Shown piece after piece: positions 6,965-16,543 of a DNA stretch of 36,568 nt. Under the pieces are notes generated by a model that saw only the letters and a list, made by a program, of their open reading frames with translations, had not been told where the DNA came from and did not search any database. Location of the stretch: the NCBI GenBank assembly GCA_902609535.1, contig CACLSF010000007.1:1-36568 (forward strand), read 5' to 3'. How positions within the stretch are numbered: the first letter of the stretch is position 1; each line of letters opens with the position of its first letter. The translations under genes and the position numbers were made by a program. The stretch comes from an uncultured Pelagibacteraceae bacterium (GTDB taxonomy: Bacteria > Pseudomonadota > Alphaproteobacteria > Pelagibacterales > Pelagibacteraceae).

Positions 6965-8742
6965 TATTTTATATATGGAATTATAATTTGAATTTTTGCA
7001 CCATTTTTATGATTTAAAAATTTTATTGATCCTTCGTGATCACTAATAATTTTATCTACAATTGATAGTCCTAATCCTGTTCCTTTTTCTTTAGTTGTAA
7101 AATAAGGTTTAATAATATCTTTTGTTTTTTTATTTTTAAAACCTGTTCCAGTATCAACAATATTAATATTTATATAATCTCTTCTTTGTCGAATTTCTAT
7201 ATCTATATTTTTGTCTGTTTTATTGTATTTTTCTACTTTTTCTTGAATACTTTCAACAGAATTTTTGACAAGATTAAAGAATAATCTATTAAACTGTTCA
7301 TTATCAAATTTTAAGACAACATCTTTTGAAAGGTGATTAGCCAATCTTATTGTAATAGACTTATCAAATTTATTTACTAAATTAATGTTTTCCTTAATGA
7401 CTAAATTTAAATTATTTAGTTTAAATAAGGGCTTAGGCATTCTTGCAAAATCAGAAAATTCATTTAACAGATTTTCTATTTGTTTAATTTGTTTAAGAAT
7501 AGTTTTGAGATTATTTAAATATTTTTCTTTTTTTTCACTATCAATATTGGGTAGATATTTTGTTTTAAGGTTATCTATTGTTAATTGAATTGGTGTTAAA
7601 GGGTTTTTGATTTCATGTGCCAATTTTCTTGCAACGTTTTCCCAGGCCTCATGTCTTTCATTAGTAAGTAATTTTTCTTGTTGATTTTTCAACCTATCAA
7701 TCATTGAATTAAAATTTTTATTAAGTCTTTCCATTTCGATATCTGCTTTTAAATCAGGTACTTTAATATCTAGATTTCCTCTACCAATACTCTCCGATGC
7801 AGTTATTAAGTTGTTTATTGATATAAAAAAACGAGAAGAGAATCGTATGGCAATTGTTATTGATAAAAAAAGTAAAAGTGTAACTAGAGTGATATAAATT
7901 ATTGCAAATGAGATTCTAATACCCAAATTTTGATTTTCTACTGTATAATAAAAATTTACAGCTTCTTCTGATTTTATTAGGTAATTAGAAATATTCTTAT
8001 CAATGTATTTTAATACATATAGATATGTGTTGTCATAATTAGAGAGTCTTATTACTGCCGCAGATTTGTTTTCAAACGTATTAATAATTTTTAATGGTCT
8101 GTCATCATTTCTTACCATTTGAATTGCTCTATCTTCAATTTTTTTATATACTGAATTCGCTGCAGATCTTAGTAATTTACCATCTTGATCTATTAAATGG
8201 AGTTGATCAATATCTCTTAAAAATCTCTGAGTATTTAATATAACCTGGTATCTATCAGGATCAGATTTATACAATTCTACATATTTATTTAAATCAAATG
8301 CGATAAGGATAATTTCTGACTCAATTTTATTTCTTTTCTCATCTACATAGTTTTTAGCAATTTCATAAGAATTATTTACTGCTGTTGTAATTTTTTTGTC
8401 AAAATATTTATCCAAGGCAAAAGAAAAAATAAAGAGTGAAAAAATTGCAATTAATAATGATGGGATTAGAGTAAAAAGTGCAAATGAAACAATATATTTT
8501 CTATTAGCAACTGACCCCCTGACATTAATATTATTCTTAATGGAGTTTTTAATATCTATGAATATTAATACAAAAAATAAAAGCACAAAAATAATGTTGG
8601 AAATAAGAAGAATTTCTAGGTTATCTTCATTAAGTTTAATAAAGCTTTTATTAATAAATGTTAGAAATGTAAGAAAACCTAAAGAAATCGTTAATATAAA
8701 TATAACAATAATAAACAAATTTCTTTTTAACAAAGCAAACAT
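6964..8742 (-). CDS. ntrY: NtrY sensor histidine kinase
   Basis: Inner-membrane histidine kinase that phosphorylates NtrX, 592 aa. There are four predicted membrane helices (about 8-30, 43-63, 83-110 and 281-302). A periplasmic sensing region lies between the third and fourth. A HAMP linker (about 300-355) leads straight to the H-box with phospho-acceptor H376 (KLAHEIKNPLTP). The N box FFNLVKNSVESI, G1 box DTGTGFKNKK and G2 box KGTGLGLSI complete the ATPase. Typical alphaproteobacterial NtrY is around 750 aa with a cytoplasmic PAS domain between HAMP and the H-box; here there is no room for one. It is divergent from ispDF with only 37 bases between them. Confidence 0.93.
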   Translation of the reverse strand: MFALLKRNLFIIVIFILTISLGFLTFLTFINKSFIKLNEDNLEILLISNIIFVLLFFVLIFIDIKNSIKNNINVRGSVANRKYIVSFALFTLIPSLLIAIFSLFIFSFALDKYFDKKITTAVNNSYEIAKNYVDEKRNKIESEIILIAFDLNKYVELYKSDPDRYQVILNTQRFLRDIDQLHLIDQDGKLLRSAANSVYKKIEDRAIQMVRNDDRPLKIINTFENKSAAVIRLSNYDNTYLYVLKYIDKNISNYLIKSEEAVNFYYTVENQNLGIRISFAIIYITLVTLLLFLSITIAIRFSSRFFISINNLITASESIGRGNLDIKVPDLKADIEMERLNKNFNSMIDRLKNQQEKLLTNERHEAWENVARKLAHEIKNPLTPIQLTIDNLKTKYLPNIDSEKKEKYLNNLKTILKQIKQIENLLNEFSDFARMPKPLFKLNNLNLVIKENINLVNKFDKSITIRLANHLSKDVVLKFDNEQFNRLFFNLVKNSVESIQEKVEKYNKTDKNIDIEIRQRRDYININIVDTGTGFKNKKTKDIIKPYFTTKEKGTGLGLSIVDKIISDHEGSIKFLNHKNGAKIQIIIPYIK

Positions 8743-8779
8743 AATTTAAAAATATATTACAAAAAATTTTATAATAATC

Positions 8780-9886
8780 ATGAGTAATTGTTTTATACTA
8801 CTAGCCGCGGGTAAAGGTAAGCGATTTAAATCAAATAATCCAAAACAATTTGTAAATTATATAAATAAACCTTTATTTATGCACTCAGTAGATAAAGCAA
8901 TAAAATCAAAATTATTTAAATCAATAATAATTGTATCTAATGTTCCAATTAAAAGTATCAAAGATAAATCTATTAAAGTAATAAAAGGTGGTAAAGAAAG
9001 ATATCAATCCTCTCAAAAAGCATTAAATTTCATAAAAAATAAAAAATTTAAAAATGTTTTTATTCATGATGCTGCTCGTCCAAATTTTTCTATTAAATTA
9101 CTTAAAAAACTTAAATCTAATCTAAAGAATAATAAAGCTGTGGTGCCTTTTGTTAAAACAGCAAACTCAATAAAATATAGAAGGGTAAATAAGATAGAAA
9201 ATTTAAATAGGGATAATTTATTATTTACTCAAACACCTCAAAGTTTTAATTTCAAATCCTTATATAAATTATCAAAAGTAAATAAAAATATTGTAACTGA
9301 TGAAGCATCTTTATTTTTAAATAATAATGAAAAAATTAAATTTATTAAAGGTGAAGAAGGTAATTTCAAAATAACTACAAGGTCTGATTTAAAAAAAAAA
9401 AATATTAAAAACTTTTATGGCATTGGTTTTGATGTTCACAAATTAATCAAAGATAAAAAATTATATCTTGGAGGTACAAAAATTCCTTTCCATTCCGGTC
9501 TTAAAGGTCATTCAGATGGTGATGTTATATTGCATGCAATAATCGATGGATTGCTTGGTGCTATGAGAAAAAAAGATATTGGGACACTTTATCCTAGCAA
9601 TAAAAGAAAATTTAAAAATATAAGATCGCCTAATATGCTTTTACCCATTTTAAAAACTTTAGAGAAAGAAAATTATTTCATTAATAATATAGATATAAAT
9701 TTAATATGCGAAAAACCCAAAGTATCTAAATATAGAGGAAAAATCATTTCATCATTGTCTAATTTGCTCAATATAAATAAAAATCAAATTAACTTAAAAG
9801 GTAAGACAGTTGAAAAATTAGGTTTGATAGGAAAGGAAGAAGCTATTGCATGTGAAGTAATAGTTTCATTAAATTATTATGCTTAA
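8780..9886 (+). CDS. ispDF: Bifunctional MEP-pathway enzyme IspDF
   Basis: Fusion of two cytosolic enzymes of the MEP isoprenoid pathway, 368 aa. The IspD half (1 to about 205) makes CDP-methylerythritol. It shows the nucleotide loop LLAAGKGKRF (7-16), FIHDAARP (94-101) and VTDEASLF. The IspF half (about 212-368) makes the cyclic diphosphate. It shows metal ligands in GIGFDVHK (D218, H220), then GHSDGDVILHAIIDGLLGA and the closing EKLGLIGKEEAIACE. The linker is only a few residues. The same fusion is common in alphaproteobacteria. Its partner Dxr is encoded at 31670-32851. The ATG has no Shine-Dalgarno, and TATAAT stands at 8770-8775, so the transcript may be leaderless. Confidence 0.96.
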   Translation: MSNCFILLAAGKGKRFKSNNPKQFVNYINKPLFMHSVDKAIKSKLFKSIIIVSNVPIKSIKDKSIKVIKGGKERYQSSQKALNFIKNKKFKNVFIHDAARPNFSIKLLKKLKSNLKNNKAVVPFVKTANSIKYRRVNKIENLNRDNLLFTQTPQSFNFKSLYKLSKVNKNIVTDEASLFLNNNEKIKFIKGEEGNFKITTRSDLKKKNIKNFYGIGFDVHKLIKDKKLYLGGTKIPFHSGLKGHSDGDVILHAIIDGLLGAMRKKDIGTLYPSNKRKFKNIRSPNMLLPILKTLEKENYFINNIDINLICEKPKVSKYRGKIISSLSNLLNINKNQINLKGKTVEKLGLIGKEEAIACEVIVSLNYYA

Positions 9887-10373
9887 AAAAATAAATTCTT
9901 TATTTGTTACAATGTTCGGAATTGGAAAATTACCAAGAATACCTGGTAGTTATGCTTCATTGGTAACTGTTATATTCTTATATATATTATTTCATATTTT
10001 TTCTGTGCCAGCAGATGTATTTTTGTTTTTTTTAGTAGCTATTTTTATAACTTCACTTTTTGCTGTAAATATATTTATTAAAGATTTGACTAATAAAGAC
10101 CCAAAAGAGGTTGTTATTGATGAGTTTATTGGTCAGTCAATTCCAATATGTCTTTATGAAATTGCCCATAACGAACCAACAGATCCAGCAAGGGTACTAA
10201 CCTTTTATTTTATTATGTTTATTCTTTTTAGAATTTTTGACATCGCAAAACCCTACCCCGTAAGTTATTACGATAAAAACTTTAAGAATAGCTTTGGTGT
10301 TATAATGGATGATGTTTGTGCTGGTTTGTATGTAGTTGCAATACTCGTCTTTTATATGATTATTACTACATGA
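9879..10373 (+). CDS. pgpA: Phosphatidylglycerophosphatase A
   Basis: Inner-membrane phosphatase that removes the phosphate from phosphatidylglycerophosphate to give phosphatidylglycerol, 164 aa. Family blocks are present: GIGKLPRIPGSYASL (14-28), KEVVIDEFIGQ with the acidic pair (about 75-85), FRIFDIAKPYPV, and the terminal FGVIMDDVCAGLY. Membrane segments lie near 25-45, 46-66, 105-120 and 145-163. It overlaps ispDF by 8 bases and pncC by 4 (ATGA), so the three genes probably form one operon. CdsA, an earlier enzyme of the pathway, is encoded at 32855-33511. Confidence 0.92.
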   Translation: MLKKINSLFVTMFGIGKLPRIPGSYASLVTVIFLYILFHIFSVPADVFLFFLVAIFITSLFAVNIFIKDLTNKDPKEVVIDEFIGQSIPICLYEIAHNEPTDPARVLTFYFIMFILFRIFDIAKPYPVSYYDKNFKNSFGVIMDDVCAGLYVVAILVFYMIITT

Positions 10374-10840
10374 GTAATATATCATTAAAAATTGTAAAGG
10401 TATTAACTAAAAGAAAGCTTACAGTATCATTTGCTGAGTCTTGCACAGGAGGACTTTTAGCAAGTTCAATTACATCTATAAGTGGTTCATCTAAAGTATT
10501 TAATTTAGGGTTAGTGACTTATTCAAATAATGCAAAAGTAAGATTGCTTAAAGTTCCAAAAAAAAATATTACCAAGTACGGGGCAGTTAGCTATGAGACT
10601 TGTCTATCGATGGTTAAAAATTTAAGTAAAATAAGTAAATCAAATATATCAATTTCTATTACAGGGGTTGCGGGTCCTAATGGAGGAACAAAAGAAAAAC
10701 CAGTCGGACTAGTTTACATAGGTCTTAAAAAAGGAAGCAAAACAATTATAAAGAAAAACCTTTTTAAAAGTAAAAAAAGAGTTTCAATACAAAAGGCAAC
10801 TGTAAAACAAGCTCTTAAAATGATTTTGGATGTATTATAA
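10370..10840 (+). CDS. pncC: Nicotinamide-nucleotide amidase (CinA C-terminal domain protein)
   Basis: Stand-alone CinA C-terminal domain protein of 156 aa, a family that deamidates nicotinamide mononucleotide for NAD recycling. The signature SFAESCTGGLLASSIT lies at about residues 17-32, followed by GLVTYSNNAKVRLL and SITGVAGPNGGTKEKPVG. The frame stays open further upstream to 10316, but the ATG at 10370 is chosen. It gives the normal family start (MSNISLKIV), forms an ATGA overlap with the pgpA stop, and avoids a non-homologous Cys/Tyr-rich extension. The N-terminal molybdopterin-binding-like domain of full CinA is absent. The gene ends tail-to-tail with the next one, overlapping by 6 bases. 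Confidence 0.92.
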   Translation: MSNISLKIVKVLTKRKLTVSFAESCTGGLLASSITSISGSSKVFNLGLVTYSNNAKVRLLKVPKKNITKYGAVSYETCLSMVKNLSKISKSNISISITGVAGPNGGTKEKPVGLVYIGLKKGSKTIIKKNLFKSKKRVSIQKATVKQALKMILDVL

Positions 10841-11272
10841 ACTTTCAGCTCTTTTCTGAAATGCATCTGCTATTTTTTCAAGACCAAATTGAAATGATTT
10901 AGTCATTAATATATTTAAAAATTTATTTTTAATTTCAAAATCAACATCAAAAGTTACTTCGGTTAAGTCTCCTTGTTCCTGAAATTTCCAATTATTTTCT
11001 AAATAATTTAAAGGACCATCAATATTTGTTACATAAATTGTGTCATCTTTTTTATTAAATTTCACATCGCTTTTATAGGTATCTACAAAAGGCCCTTTTC
11101 CAATTGTTAAATCTGCAACTATAAGTGTTAGATCTCCTTTTTGATTTCTCTCATATACTTTTGAACCCTGACAGAACGGAACAAATTCAGGGTATTTTTC
11201 AATATCTAAAACGAACTCTATAAGTTTGTCTTTTTTGTTATCAATTAATCTCTTAACTGATGCTTTTGGCAT
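10835..11272 (-). CDS. SRPBCC/START-domain protein of the Coq10/RatA family
   Basis: Small cytosolic protein of 145 aa with the Coq10/RatA fold. It begins [17 protein letters not shown] and continues with VLDIEKYPEFVPFCQGSKV, the lipid-binding cyclase/START signature, and ends with the long C-terminal helix. Members include mitochondrial Coq10, which binds ubiquinone, and E. coli RatA, originally described as a ribosome-association toxin. In alphaproteobacteria the gene commonly sits next to lipA, as here, where its ATG overlaps the lipA stop by one base. A role in ubiquinone or respiratory function is more likely than a toxin because no antitoxin partner is adjacent, but that is inference. 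Confidence 0.87.
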   Translation of the reverse strand: MPKASVKRLIDNKKDKLIEFVLDIEKYPEFVPFCQGSKVYERNQKGDLTLIVADLTIGKGPFVDTYKSDVKFNKKDDTIYVTNIDGPLNYLENNWKFQEQGDLTEVTFDVDFEIKNKFLNILMTKSFQFGLEKIADAFQKRAESL

Positions 11273-12204
11273 TAATGAATATTTTTTCTATTTTTTTTTA
11301 GTTTATTAAAATCTTCATCAGCATGATAAGAAGATCTTGTTAAAGGTGATGAAGAAACTAATAAAAATCCTTTAGATTTTGCTATTAATCCTAGCTCTTT
11401 AAATTCATCCGGATGGTAATACCTGTCTAATGGAAAGTGCTTGGCCGAAGGTTGAAGATATTGACCTATAGTTAAGAAATCAACTTCTGCAGACCTTAGA
11501 TCATCCATAACTTGAATTATCTCATCTTTTGTTTCTCCAAATCCAACCATTATTCCTGATTTTGTAAAAACATTTTTATTGAATTTTTTTGAATTTTTTA
11601 AAAGTTCTAATGAACCAAAATATCTTGCCCCCGGTCTAACTTTTACATAAAAACTTGGCACAGTCTCGATATTATGATTAAATACATCTGGGTTTGCCTC
11701 TAATACCCTTTTATACGCTTCACCTTTTCTTAAAAAATCAGGCGTTAAAACTTCAATTGTTGTATTAGGATTCTTTTTTCTTGTAGTAACAATAACATCA
11801 TGAAAATGATTTGATCCACCGTCAGAAAGATCGTCTCGATCAACAGAAGTTATTACTACATGTCTTAGATCCAGTTTTTTAACAGCATTAGCTATCTTAA
11901 TTGGTTCAAATTGATCTAATTTTTCTGGCTTTCCTGTTTTAACATCACAAAATGCACACGCTCTTGTACATGTATCACCCATTATCATTAGTGTAGCATG
12001 CCTTTTGCTCCAGCATTCAGTAATATTAGGGCAATTGGCTTCTTGGCAAACTGTTACTAGATTATCTTTATTAACAACTGTCTTTGTTAAAAAAAATTCT
12101 TTACTATTAAGAAGCTTTGATCTAATCCAATTAGGCTTTTTTTTAATAGGACTGATGGGCTTATTTACTTTTTCAGGGTGTCTTGGTCTATTTTTGATTT
12201 CCAT
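11272..12204 (-). CDS. lipA: Lipoyl synthase
   Basis: Radical-SAM enzyme that inserts two sulfurs into octanoyl groups on 2-oxoacid dehydrogenase and glycine-cleavage proteins, 310 aa. The auxiliary cluster cysteines are C53, C58 and C64 ([12 protein letters not shown]). The radical-SAM cysteines are C79, C83 and C86 (CTRACAFC). The C-terminal serine motif TRSSYHADE, which also ligates the auxiliary cluster, is present. Length is normal for the family. It overlaps ftsB by 17 bases and is coupled to the Coq10/RatA gene. All catalytic features are intact. Confidence 0.97.
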   Translation of the reverse strand: MEIKNRPRHPEKVNKPISPIKKKPNWIRSKLLNSKEFFLTKTVVNKDNLVTVCQEANCPNITECWSKRHATLMIMGDTCTRACAFCDVKTGKPEKLDQFEPIKIANAVKKLDLRHVVITSVDRDDLSDGGSNHFHDVIVTTRKKNPNTTIEVLTPDFLRKGEAYKRVLEANPDVFNHNIETVPSFYVKVRPGARYFGSLELLKNSKKFNKNVFTKSGIMVGFGETKDEIIQVMDDLRSAEVDFLTIGQYLQPSAKHFPLDRYYHPDEFKELGLIAKSKGFLLVSSSPLTRSSYHADEDFNKLKKNRKNIH

Positions 12205-12496
12205 TATCTTTAATTATATAGGTAGTCTCACCTTCTTTTCCAAATAAAAACTTTTCTCTTATTAATATTTCTATGAAATCTAGATCTATATTTTCTGTTA
12301 AAAGTGAATTTTTGTGCTCTAAATCCTCTATTTTGCTATTTAGAGTAATTTGATCATTTTTTAGTTGCTCATATACATCTTTCTTTTCAATGTAAGAAAT
12401 GAGACCTCTATCACCATCTAATAAATTAAAGAAAAAATAGATAAACAGGAATGTGATGATAACAATAAAATAGTTCTTTTTTAATTTTTCTAACAT
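12188..12496 (-). CDS. ftsB: Cell-division protein FtsB / DivIC-like septum initiator
   Basis: Small bitopic membrane protein of 102 aa. It has one N-terminal membrane helix (about 9-26), a short periplasmic GDRGL motif typical of the family, then a coiled coil (about 38-72), and a C-terminal block with [17 protein letters not shown]. Together with FtsL and FtsQ such proteins form the divisome core that activates septal peptidoglycan synthesis. Position directly after eno, with a one-base TAATG overlap, is the widely conserved eno-ftsB pairing and supports the call. Sequence is divergent, as usual for this protein. Confidence 0.87.
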   Translation of the reverse strand: MLEKLKKNYFIVIITFLFIYFFFNLLDGDRGLISYIEKKDVYEQLKNDQITLNSKIEDLEHKNSLLTENIDLDFIEILIREKFLFGKEGETTYIIKDNGNQK

Positions 12497-13755
12497 TAAT
12501 CAATTTTATTCATTTTAGATGAACTACCAAGATCTTCTTCAATACGAATTAGTTGGTTATATTTTGCTATTCTCTCTGATCTTGCTAGAGATCCAGTTTT
12601 GATTTGATTTGAATTGGTACCTACTGCTAAATCAGCAATAAATGTATCTTCAGTATCACCAGATCTGTGGGAGATGATTGTTTTAAAACCAATAAGTTGA
12701 GCAAATTTTATTACTTCTAACGTTTCGGTTACAGTTCCTATTTGGTTCAATTTTATTAAAATACTATTTGCAGATAAGTTTAAAAAGCCTATTTTTAATC
12801 TTTCAAGATTTGTTACAAAAAGATCATCACCTATTATTTGTGTTTTGTTTTTTGTTCCATTTACAAATTTAGACCATGCCTTCCAATCATCTTCGCCAAA
12901 TGGATCCTCAATTGATTTAATTTCATACTTTTTAATAAGTTGTAAGTATTTTTTAATTGATTGATCAACACTTATGTAATTTTTAGAATGAATTGAATAC
13001 TTTCCTTTTTTGGTTAATTCATTTGCTGCAACATCTAAACAAATAGATATATCTTTACCATTTTTAAAACCTGATTTTTTGATCGCTTGAACTATAAGCT
13101 TTAAAGCACTCTCATTATCGCTAATCATTGGTGCAAAGCCACCTTCATCACCTACATTAATAGAGTGACTTGCTTTTTTTAATAATACTTTTAAATTGTT
13201 TATTACTAAAAAACACATTCTGACAGCATCTTTAAATGATTTTGCTTTATCAGGTCTAATCATAAACTCCTGTATTCTAAGGCCATTATCAGCATGTGCA
13301 CCCCCATTAATAATATTCATTAAGGGAAGTGGGAGTTTAAAATTTTTTTTAACAATAAAATTTTTATATAAAGGTATTTTTTTAACTTTTGCTGATAATT
13401 TTTTTACAGCCATGGATACAGCTAATAATGTATTCGCACCTAACTTAGATTTTTGTTTTGTACCATCTAGTTTTATAAGAATACTATCTATTCTCTCTTG
13501 ATCATGGATGTTTTGATTTTTTAATTTTTTTGAAATTAAATTATTTACAGTAGCGACTGGTATTAAAACACTTTTTCCTAAATATTTTTTATTACCTTTA
13601 TCTCTTTTTTCATAAGCCTCAAAGGTTCCAGTTGATGCACCTGAGGGACAAATTGCAGAAGCGCTTAAATTATTTACAAAAACTTCAGCTTCAATAGTAG
13701 GATTTCCTCTGCTATCATATACTTGTCTGGCAACGACTCTTTTGATTTTGCTCAT
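12496..13755 (-). CDS. eno: Enolase
   Basis: Cytosolic glycolytic enzyme converting 2-phosphoglycerate to phosphoenolpyruvate, 419 aa. Visible landmarks are DSRGNPTIEAEV near the start, the mobile loop GASTG (39-43), VGDEGGFAP, the metal ligands within SIEDPFGEDDW and IGDDLFVTN, and the catalytic region ILIKLNQIGT followed by ISHRSGDTEDTFIADLAV. Length is normal. It sits between kdsA (3-base gap) and ftsB (one-base overlap). Together with tpiA upstream in the same run, it places two glycolysis genes in one transcription direction. Confidence 0.98.
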   Translation of the reverse strand: MSKIKRVVARQVYDSRGNPTIEAEVFVNNLSASAICPSGASTGTFEAYEKRDKGNKKYLGKSVLIPVATVNNLISKKLKNQNIHDQERIDSILIKLDGTKQKSKLGANTLLAVSMAVKKLSAKVKKIPLYKNFIVKKNFKLPLPLMNIINGGAHADNGLRIQEFMIRPDKAKSFKDAVRMCFLVINNLKVLLKKASHSINVGDEGGFAPMISDNESALKLIVQAIKKSGFKNGKDISICLDVAANELTKKGKYSIHSKNYISVDQSIKKYLQLIKKYEIKSIEDPFGEDDWKAWSKFVNGTKNKTQIIGDDLFVTNLERLKIGFLNLSANSILIKLNQIGTVTETLEVIKFAQLIGFKTIISHRSGDTEDTFIADLAVGTNSNQIKTGSLARSERIAKYNQLIRIEEDLGSSSKMNKID

Positions 13756-13758
13756 TAA

Positions 13759-14583
13759 TTACTTTTTAACTAAATTATCAATTTCTACAATTTGATTAAT
13801 TAGCTCGTCTAATTTATCTAAAGGGACCATGTTTGGACCATCAGATGGAGCATTATCTGGGTCCTGATGTGTTTCCAAAAAAATAGCTGCAACGCCTACT
13901 GCAACAGCTGCTCTAGACAAATACTCAACAAATTCTCTTTGACCACCACTTTTTTCACCTAGACCACCAGGTTGTTGCACTGAATGAGTTCCATCAAATA
14001 CTACAGGATAACCATTTTTTGCCATGATGGGAATAGATCTCATATCTGAGACCAATGTATTATAACCAAAGCTAGCTCCTCTTTCGGTCACTAAAATATT
14101 TTTATTACCACTATCAGAAATTTTTTTGGTTACATTAACCATATCCCATGGTGCTAGGAATTGACCCTTTTTCACATTAATAATTTTGTTGGTTTTAGCT
14201 GCAGCAATTAATAAATCTGTTTGTCTACAAAGAAATGCTGGTATCTGAAGAACATCTACGTGATGAGAAACTAAGGAACATTGTTCTTCATTATGTATAT
14301 CGGTAAGAACAGGTACGTTAATATCTTTTTTGATTTTATCAAATACAGGCAGGGAATTTTCTAAACCAGCTCCTCTTTTGCCCTTCAAGCTTGTTCTATT
14401 AGCCTTATCGAAAGAAGTTTTATAAATAAATCCAATATTATACTTTGTTGTAATTTCTTTAATTTTACCTGCCATGTCCAAAGCATGTTGCTCGGTTTCA
14501 AGTTGACAAGGACCAGCTATTAAACAAATTTTATTTTTGTTTGAAATTTCTATACCGTTACAATTAACTATTTTATTTTCCAT
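13759..14583 (-). CDS. kdsA: 3-deoxy-D-manno-octulosonate 8-phosphate synthase
   Basis: Cytosolic enzyme that condenses phosphoenolpyruvate with arabinose 5-phosphate to make KDO-8-phosphate, the precursor of the inner-core sugar of lipopolysaccharide, 274 aa. The family block [15 protein letters not shown] lies at about 19-33. Other blocks are [44 protein letters not shown] and [17 protein letters not shown]. The neighbour enolase makes its substrate phosphoenolpyruvate. It overlaps pyrG by 11 bases. The lipid A genes at 24743-28915 use its downstream product. Confidence 0.97.
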   Translation of the reverse strand: MENKIVNCNGIEISNKNKICLIAGPCQLETEQHALDMAGKIKEITTKYNIGFIYKTSFDKANRTSLKGKRGAGLENSLPVFDKIKKDINVPVLTDIHNEEQCSLVSHHVDVLQIPAFLCRQTDLLIAAAKTNKIINVKKGQFLAPWDMVNVTKKISDSGNKNILVTERGASFGYNTLVSDMRSIPIMAKNGYPVVFDGTHSVQQPGGLGEKSGGQREFVEYLSRAAVAVGVAAIFLETHQDPDNAPSDGPNMVPLDKLDELINQIVEIDNLVKK

Positions 14584-16195
14584 TAAAAGATTTTGCAGCT
14601 TTAATAAATGACGAGAATAAAGGATGAGGATTTAAAGGTCTAGATTTAAATTCTGGATGAAATTGGACTCCAATAAACCATGGATGATTTTTAAGTTCAA
14701 TAATTTCAGGTAGTTGATTATCAGGAGAAATTCCTGAAAACATCAAACCTTTTTTTTCAAATTTTTGCTTTAAATTTATATTGACCTCATATCTATGTCT
14801 GTGTCTCTCTTTAATCATATTAGATTTATAGATATTTTTTATGGCAGAATTATTTCTTAGTTTTGCCTCATAAAGACCTAATCTCATTGTTCCTCCCAGG
14901 TTTTTATCAGTTCCTTTTATAATTTTTCCATCTTTGTTCCATTCATCAATTAATCCTATAACGGGAAAACAATTATTATCTAATTCACTAGAGCCAGCTT
15001 TTTTAATTTTTAAAATATTTCTTGCAAACTCAATCATTGCCATTTGCATTCCAAAACAAATACCTAGAAAAGGTATTTTTCTCTCTCTGGCATATCTAAT
15101 TGCTTCAATTTTTCCCTCTGTTCCTCTTTTACCAAATCCTCCTGGTATCAATATTCCCGATACATTCTTTAATTTTGATTTAATTTCTTTTGATCTAAGT
15201 TTATCTGACTCAATTCTTACTAAGTTAACTTTAACTTTATTTGAAATTCCCCCATGAGTAAGAGCTTCATCAAGTGATTTATAAGCATCTTTTAAGTTTA
15301 CATATTTGCCTATGATAGCAATATTTACTGTTCTTTTTGTTTTTAAAACTATATTCGTAATTTTTTTCCAAGGTAGCAAGTTTGGTCTTTTTCTAGATTT
15401 TATTTTAAAGAATTTTAAAACTTGCTTATCTAATTTTTGATTAAAGAAACTTATTGGGGCTTCATAAATAGTTTTTACATCAACTGTTTCTATAACATTA
15501 GCAATGTCCACATTGCAAAATAAGGATATTTTTCTTCTTTGATCTAAAGGAATAGACTGTTGAGATCTACATATCACTATATCAGGTTGAATTCCTATAC
15601 TTCTTAATTCTTTAACAGAGTGTTGTGTTGGTTTTGTTTTAATTTCATCTGAAGATTTTAAAAATGGAACAAATGTTAAATGAATAAATAATGATTTTAA
15701 TCTGCCATTATCATTAGAAAACTGTCTTATAGCTTCTAGAAATGGTAAGCTTTCAATATCACCAACCGTTCCTCCAATTTCACAAATTACAAAATCTTCA
15801 TTTGTTATATCTTTTTTTATAAACTCTTTAATTCTATCTGTAACATGTGGAATTACTTGAACTGTTTTTCCAAGATAACCTCCTCTTCTCTCTTTTTTTA
15901 TGATATCACTATAAATTCTACCTGTTGTAATGTTGTCAGATTGTTTAGCTGAAATATTTGTAAATCTTTCGTAATGTCCTAAATCTAAATCAGTTTCAGC
16001 CCCGTCGTCAGTTACAAAAACTTCACCATGTTGAAATGGACTCATTGTTCCTGGATCTACATTTAAATATGGATCCATTTTTCTTATTCTCACCTTATAG
16101 CCTTGTGATCTAAGCAAATATCCGAGCGATGCTGATGACAAACCTTTGCCTAGTGATGAAACCACGCCGCCAGTGACAAATATATATCGCGCCAT
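14573..16195 (-). CDS. pyrG: CTP synthase
   Basis: Cytosolic glutamine-dependent enzyme converting UTP to CTP, 540 aa, full length. The N-terminal synthetase domain begins [20 protein letters not shown] with the P-loop. [19 protein letters not shown] and the [16 protein letters not shown] block follow. The C-terminal class I glutaminase domain has nucleophile Cys in FLGICFGMQ (about residue 380) and the His-Glu pair in VQFHPEF. CTP feeds CdsA, IspDF and KDO activation, all relevant to envelope genes in this window. A 40-base gap separates it from secG. Confidence 0.98.
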   Translation of the reverse strand: MARYIFVTGGVVSSLGKGLSSASLGYLLRSQGYKVRIRKMDPYLNVDPGTMSPFQHGEVFVTDDGAETDLDLGHYERFTNISAKQSDNITTGRIYSDIIKKERRGGYLGKTVQVIPHVTDRIKEFIKKDITNEDFVICEIGGTVGDIESLPFLEAIRQFSNDNGRLKSLFIHLTFVPFLKSSDEIKTKPTQHSVKELRSIGIQPDIVICRSQQSIPLDQRRKISLFCNVDIANVIETVDVKTIYEAPISFFNQKLDKQVLKFFKIKSRKRPNLLPWKKITNIVLKTKRTVNIAIIGKYVNLKDAYKSLDEALTHGGISNKVKVNLVRIESDKLRSKEIKSKLKNVSGILIPGGFGKRGTEGKIEAIRYARERKIPFLGICFGMQMAMIEFARNILKIKKAGSSELDNNCFPVIGLIDEWNKDGKIIKGTDKNLGGTMRLGLYEAKLRNNSAIKNIYKSNMIKERHRHRYEVNINLKQKFEKKGLMFSGISPDNQLPEIIELKNHPWFIGVQFHPEFKSRPLNPHPLFSSFIKAAKSFNGK

Positions 16196-16235
16196 GGAAT
16201 TATGTTATAGCTAATGAATTATAAAAATAAAAGTA

Positions 16236-16538
16236 TTAATTATTATTTTCCGGTAATTTAGGAGCATCGTCTGCATTTTCTTCAATTTTATCAATTACAG
16301 ACGTATTTGAAGGAAGATCTCCTCGTGAAATAATAGTCAATCCTAGACTACAAATTATGAATAATGTTGCAACAATTGCCGTTGCTTTAGTCATAAAATT
16401 CCCAGCCGACCTTGAAAACATAAAGTTATCTTGAGAAACTCCAATACCCAAGGCTCCACCTTCAGATTTTTGAAACAAAACCAGCAATACTAGAATTGCT
16501 GCTAATATTATATTTATAATTAATAGTATGTTTTCCAC
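16236..16538 (-). CDS. secG: Preprotein translocase subunit SecG
   Basis: Small inner-membrane subunit of the SecYEG channel, 100 aa. There are two membrane helices (about 2-22 and 50-70). Between them is the conserved loop LVLFQKSEGGALGIG, followed by FMFSRSAGNFMTKATA, both hallmarks of SecG. The acidic tail (IEENADDAPKLPENNN) is variable in the family. The tpiA-secG-pyrG order is typical of many proteobacteria. It starts 5 bases after the tpiA stop. Confidence 0.94.
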   Translation of the reverse strand: MENILLIINIILAAILVLLVLFQKSEGGALGIGVSQDNFMFSRSAGNFMTKATAIVATLFIICSLGLTIISRGDLPSNTSVIDKIEENADDAPKLPENNN

Positions 16539-16543
16539 GACGC

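Noticed and set aside
10316..10369. N-terminal extension of pncC
   Set aside because: It lies inside pgpA, has Cys/Tyr-rich non-homologous content, and the ATG at 10370 gives the family start with an ATGA overlap.
10835..11272. Toxin-antitoxin module (RatA toxin)
   Set aside because: No antitoxin gene is adjacent; the neighbours are lipA and pncC, and the Coq10-like role is the better reading in alphaproteobacteria.
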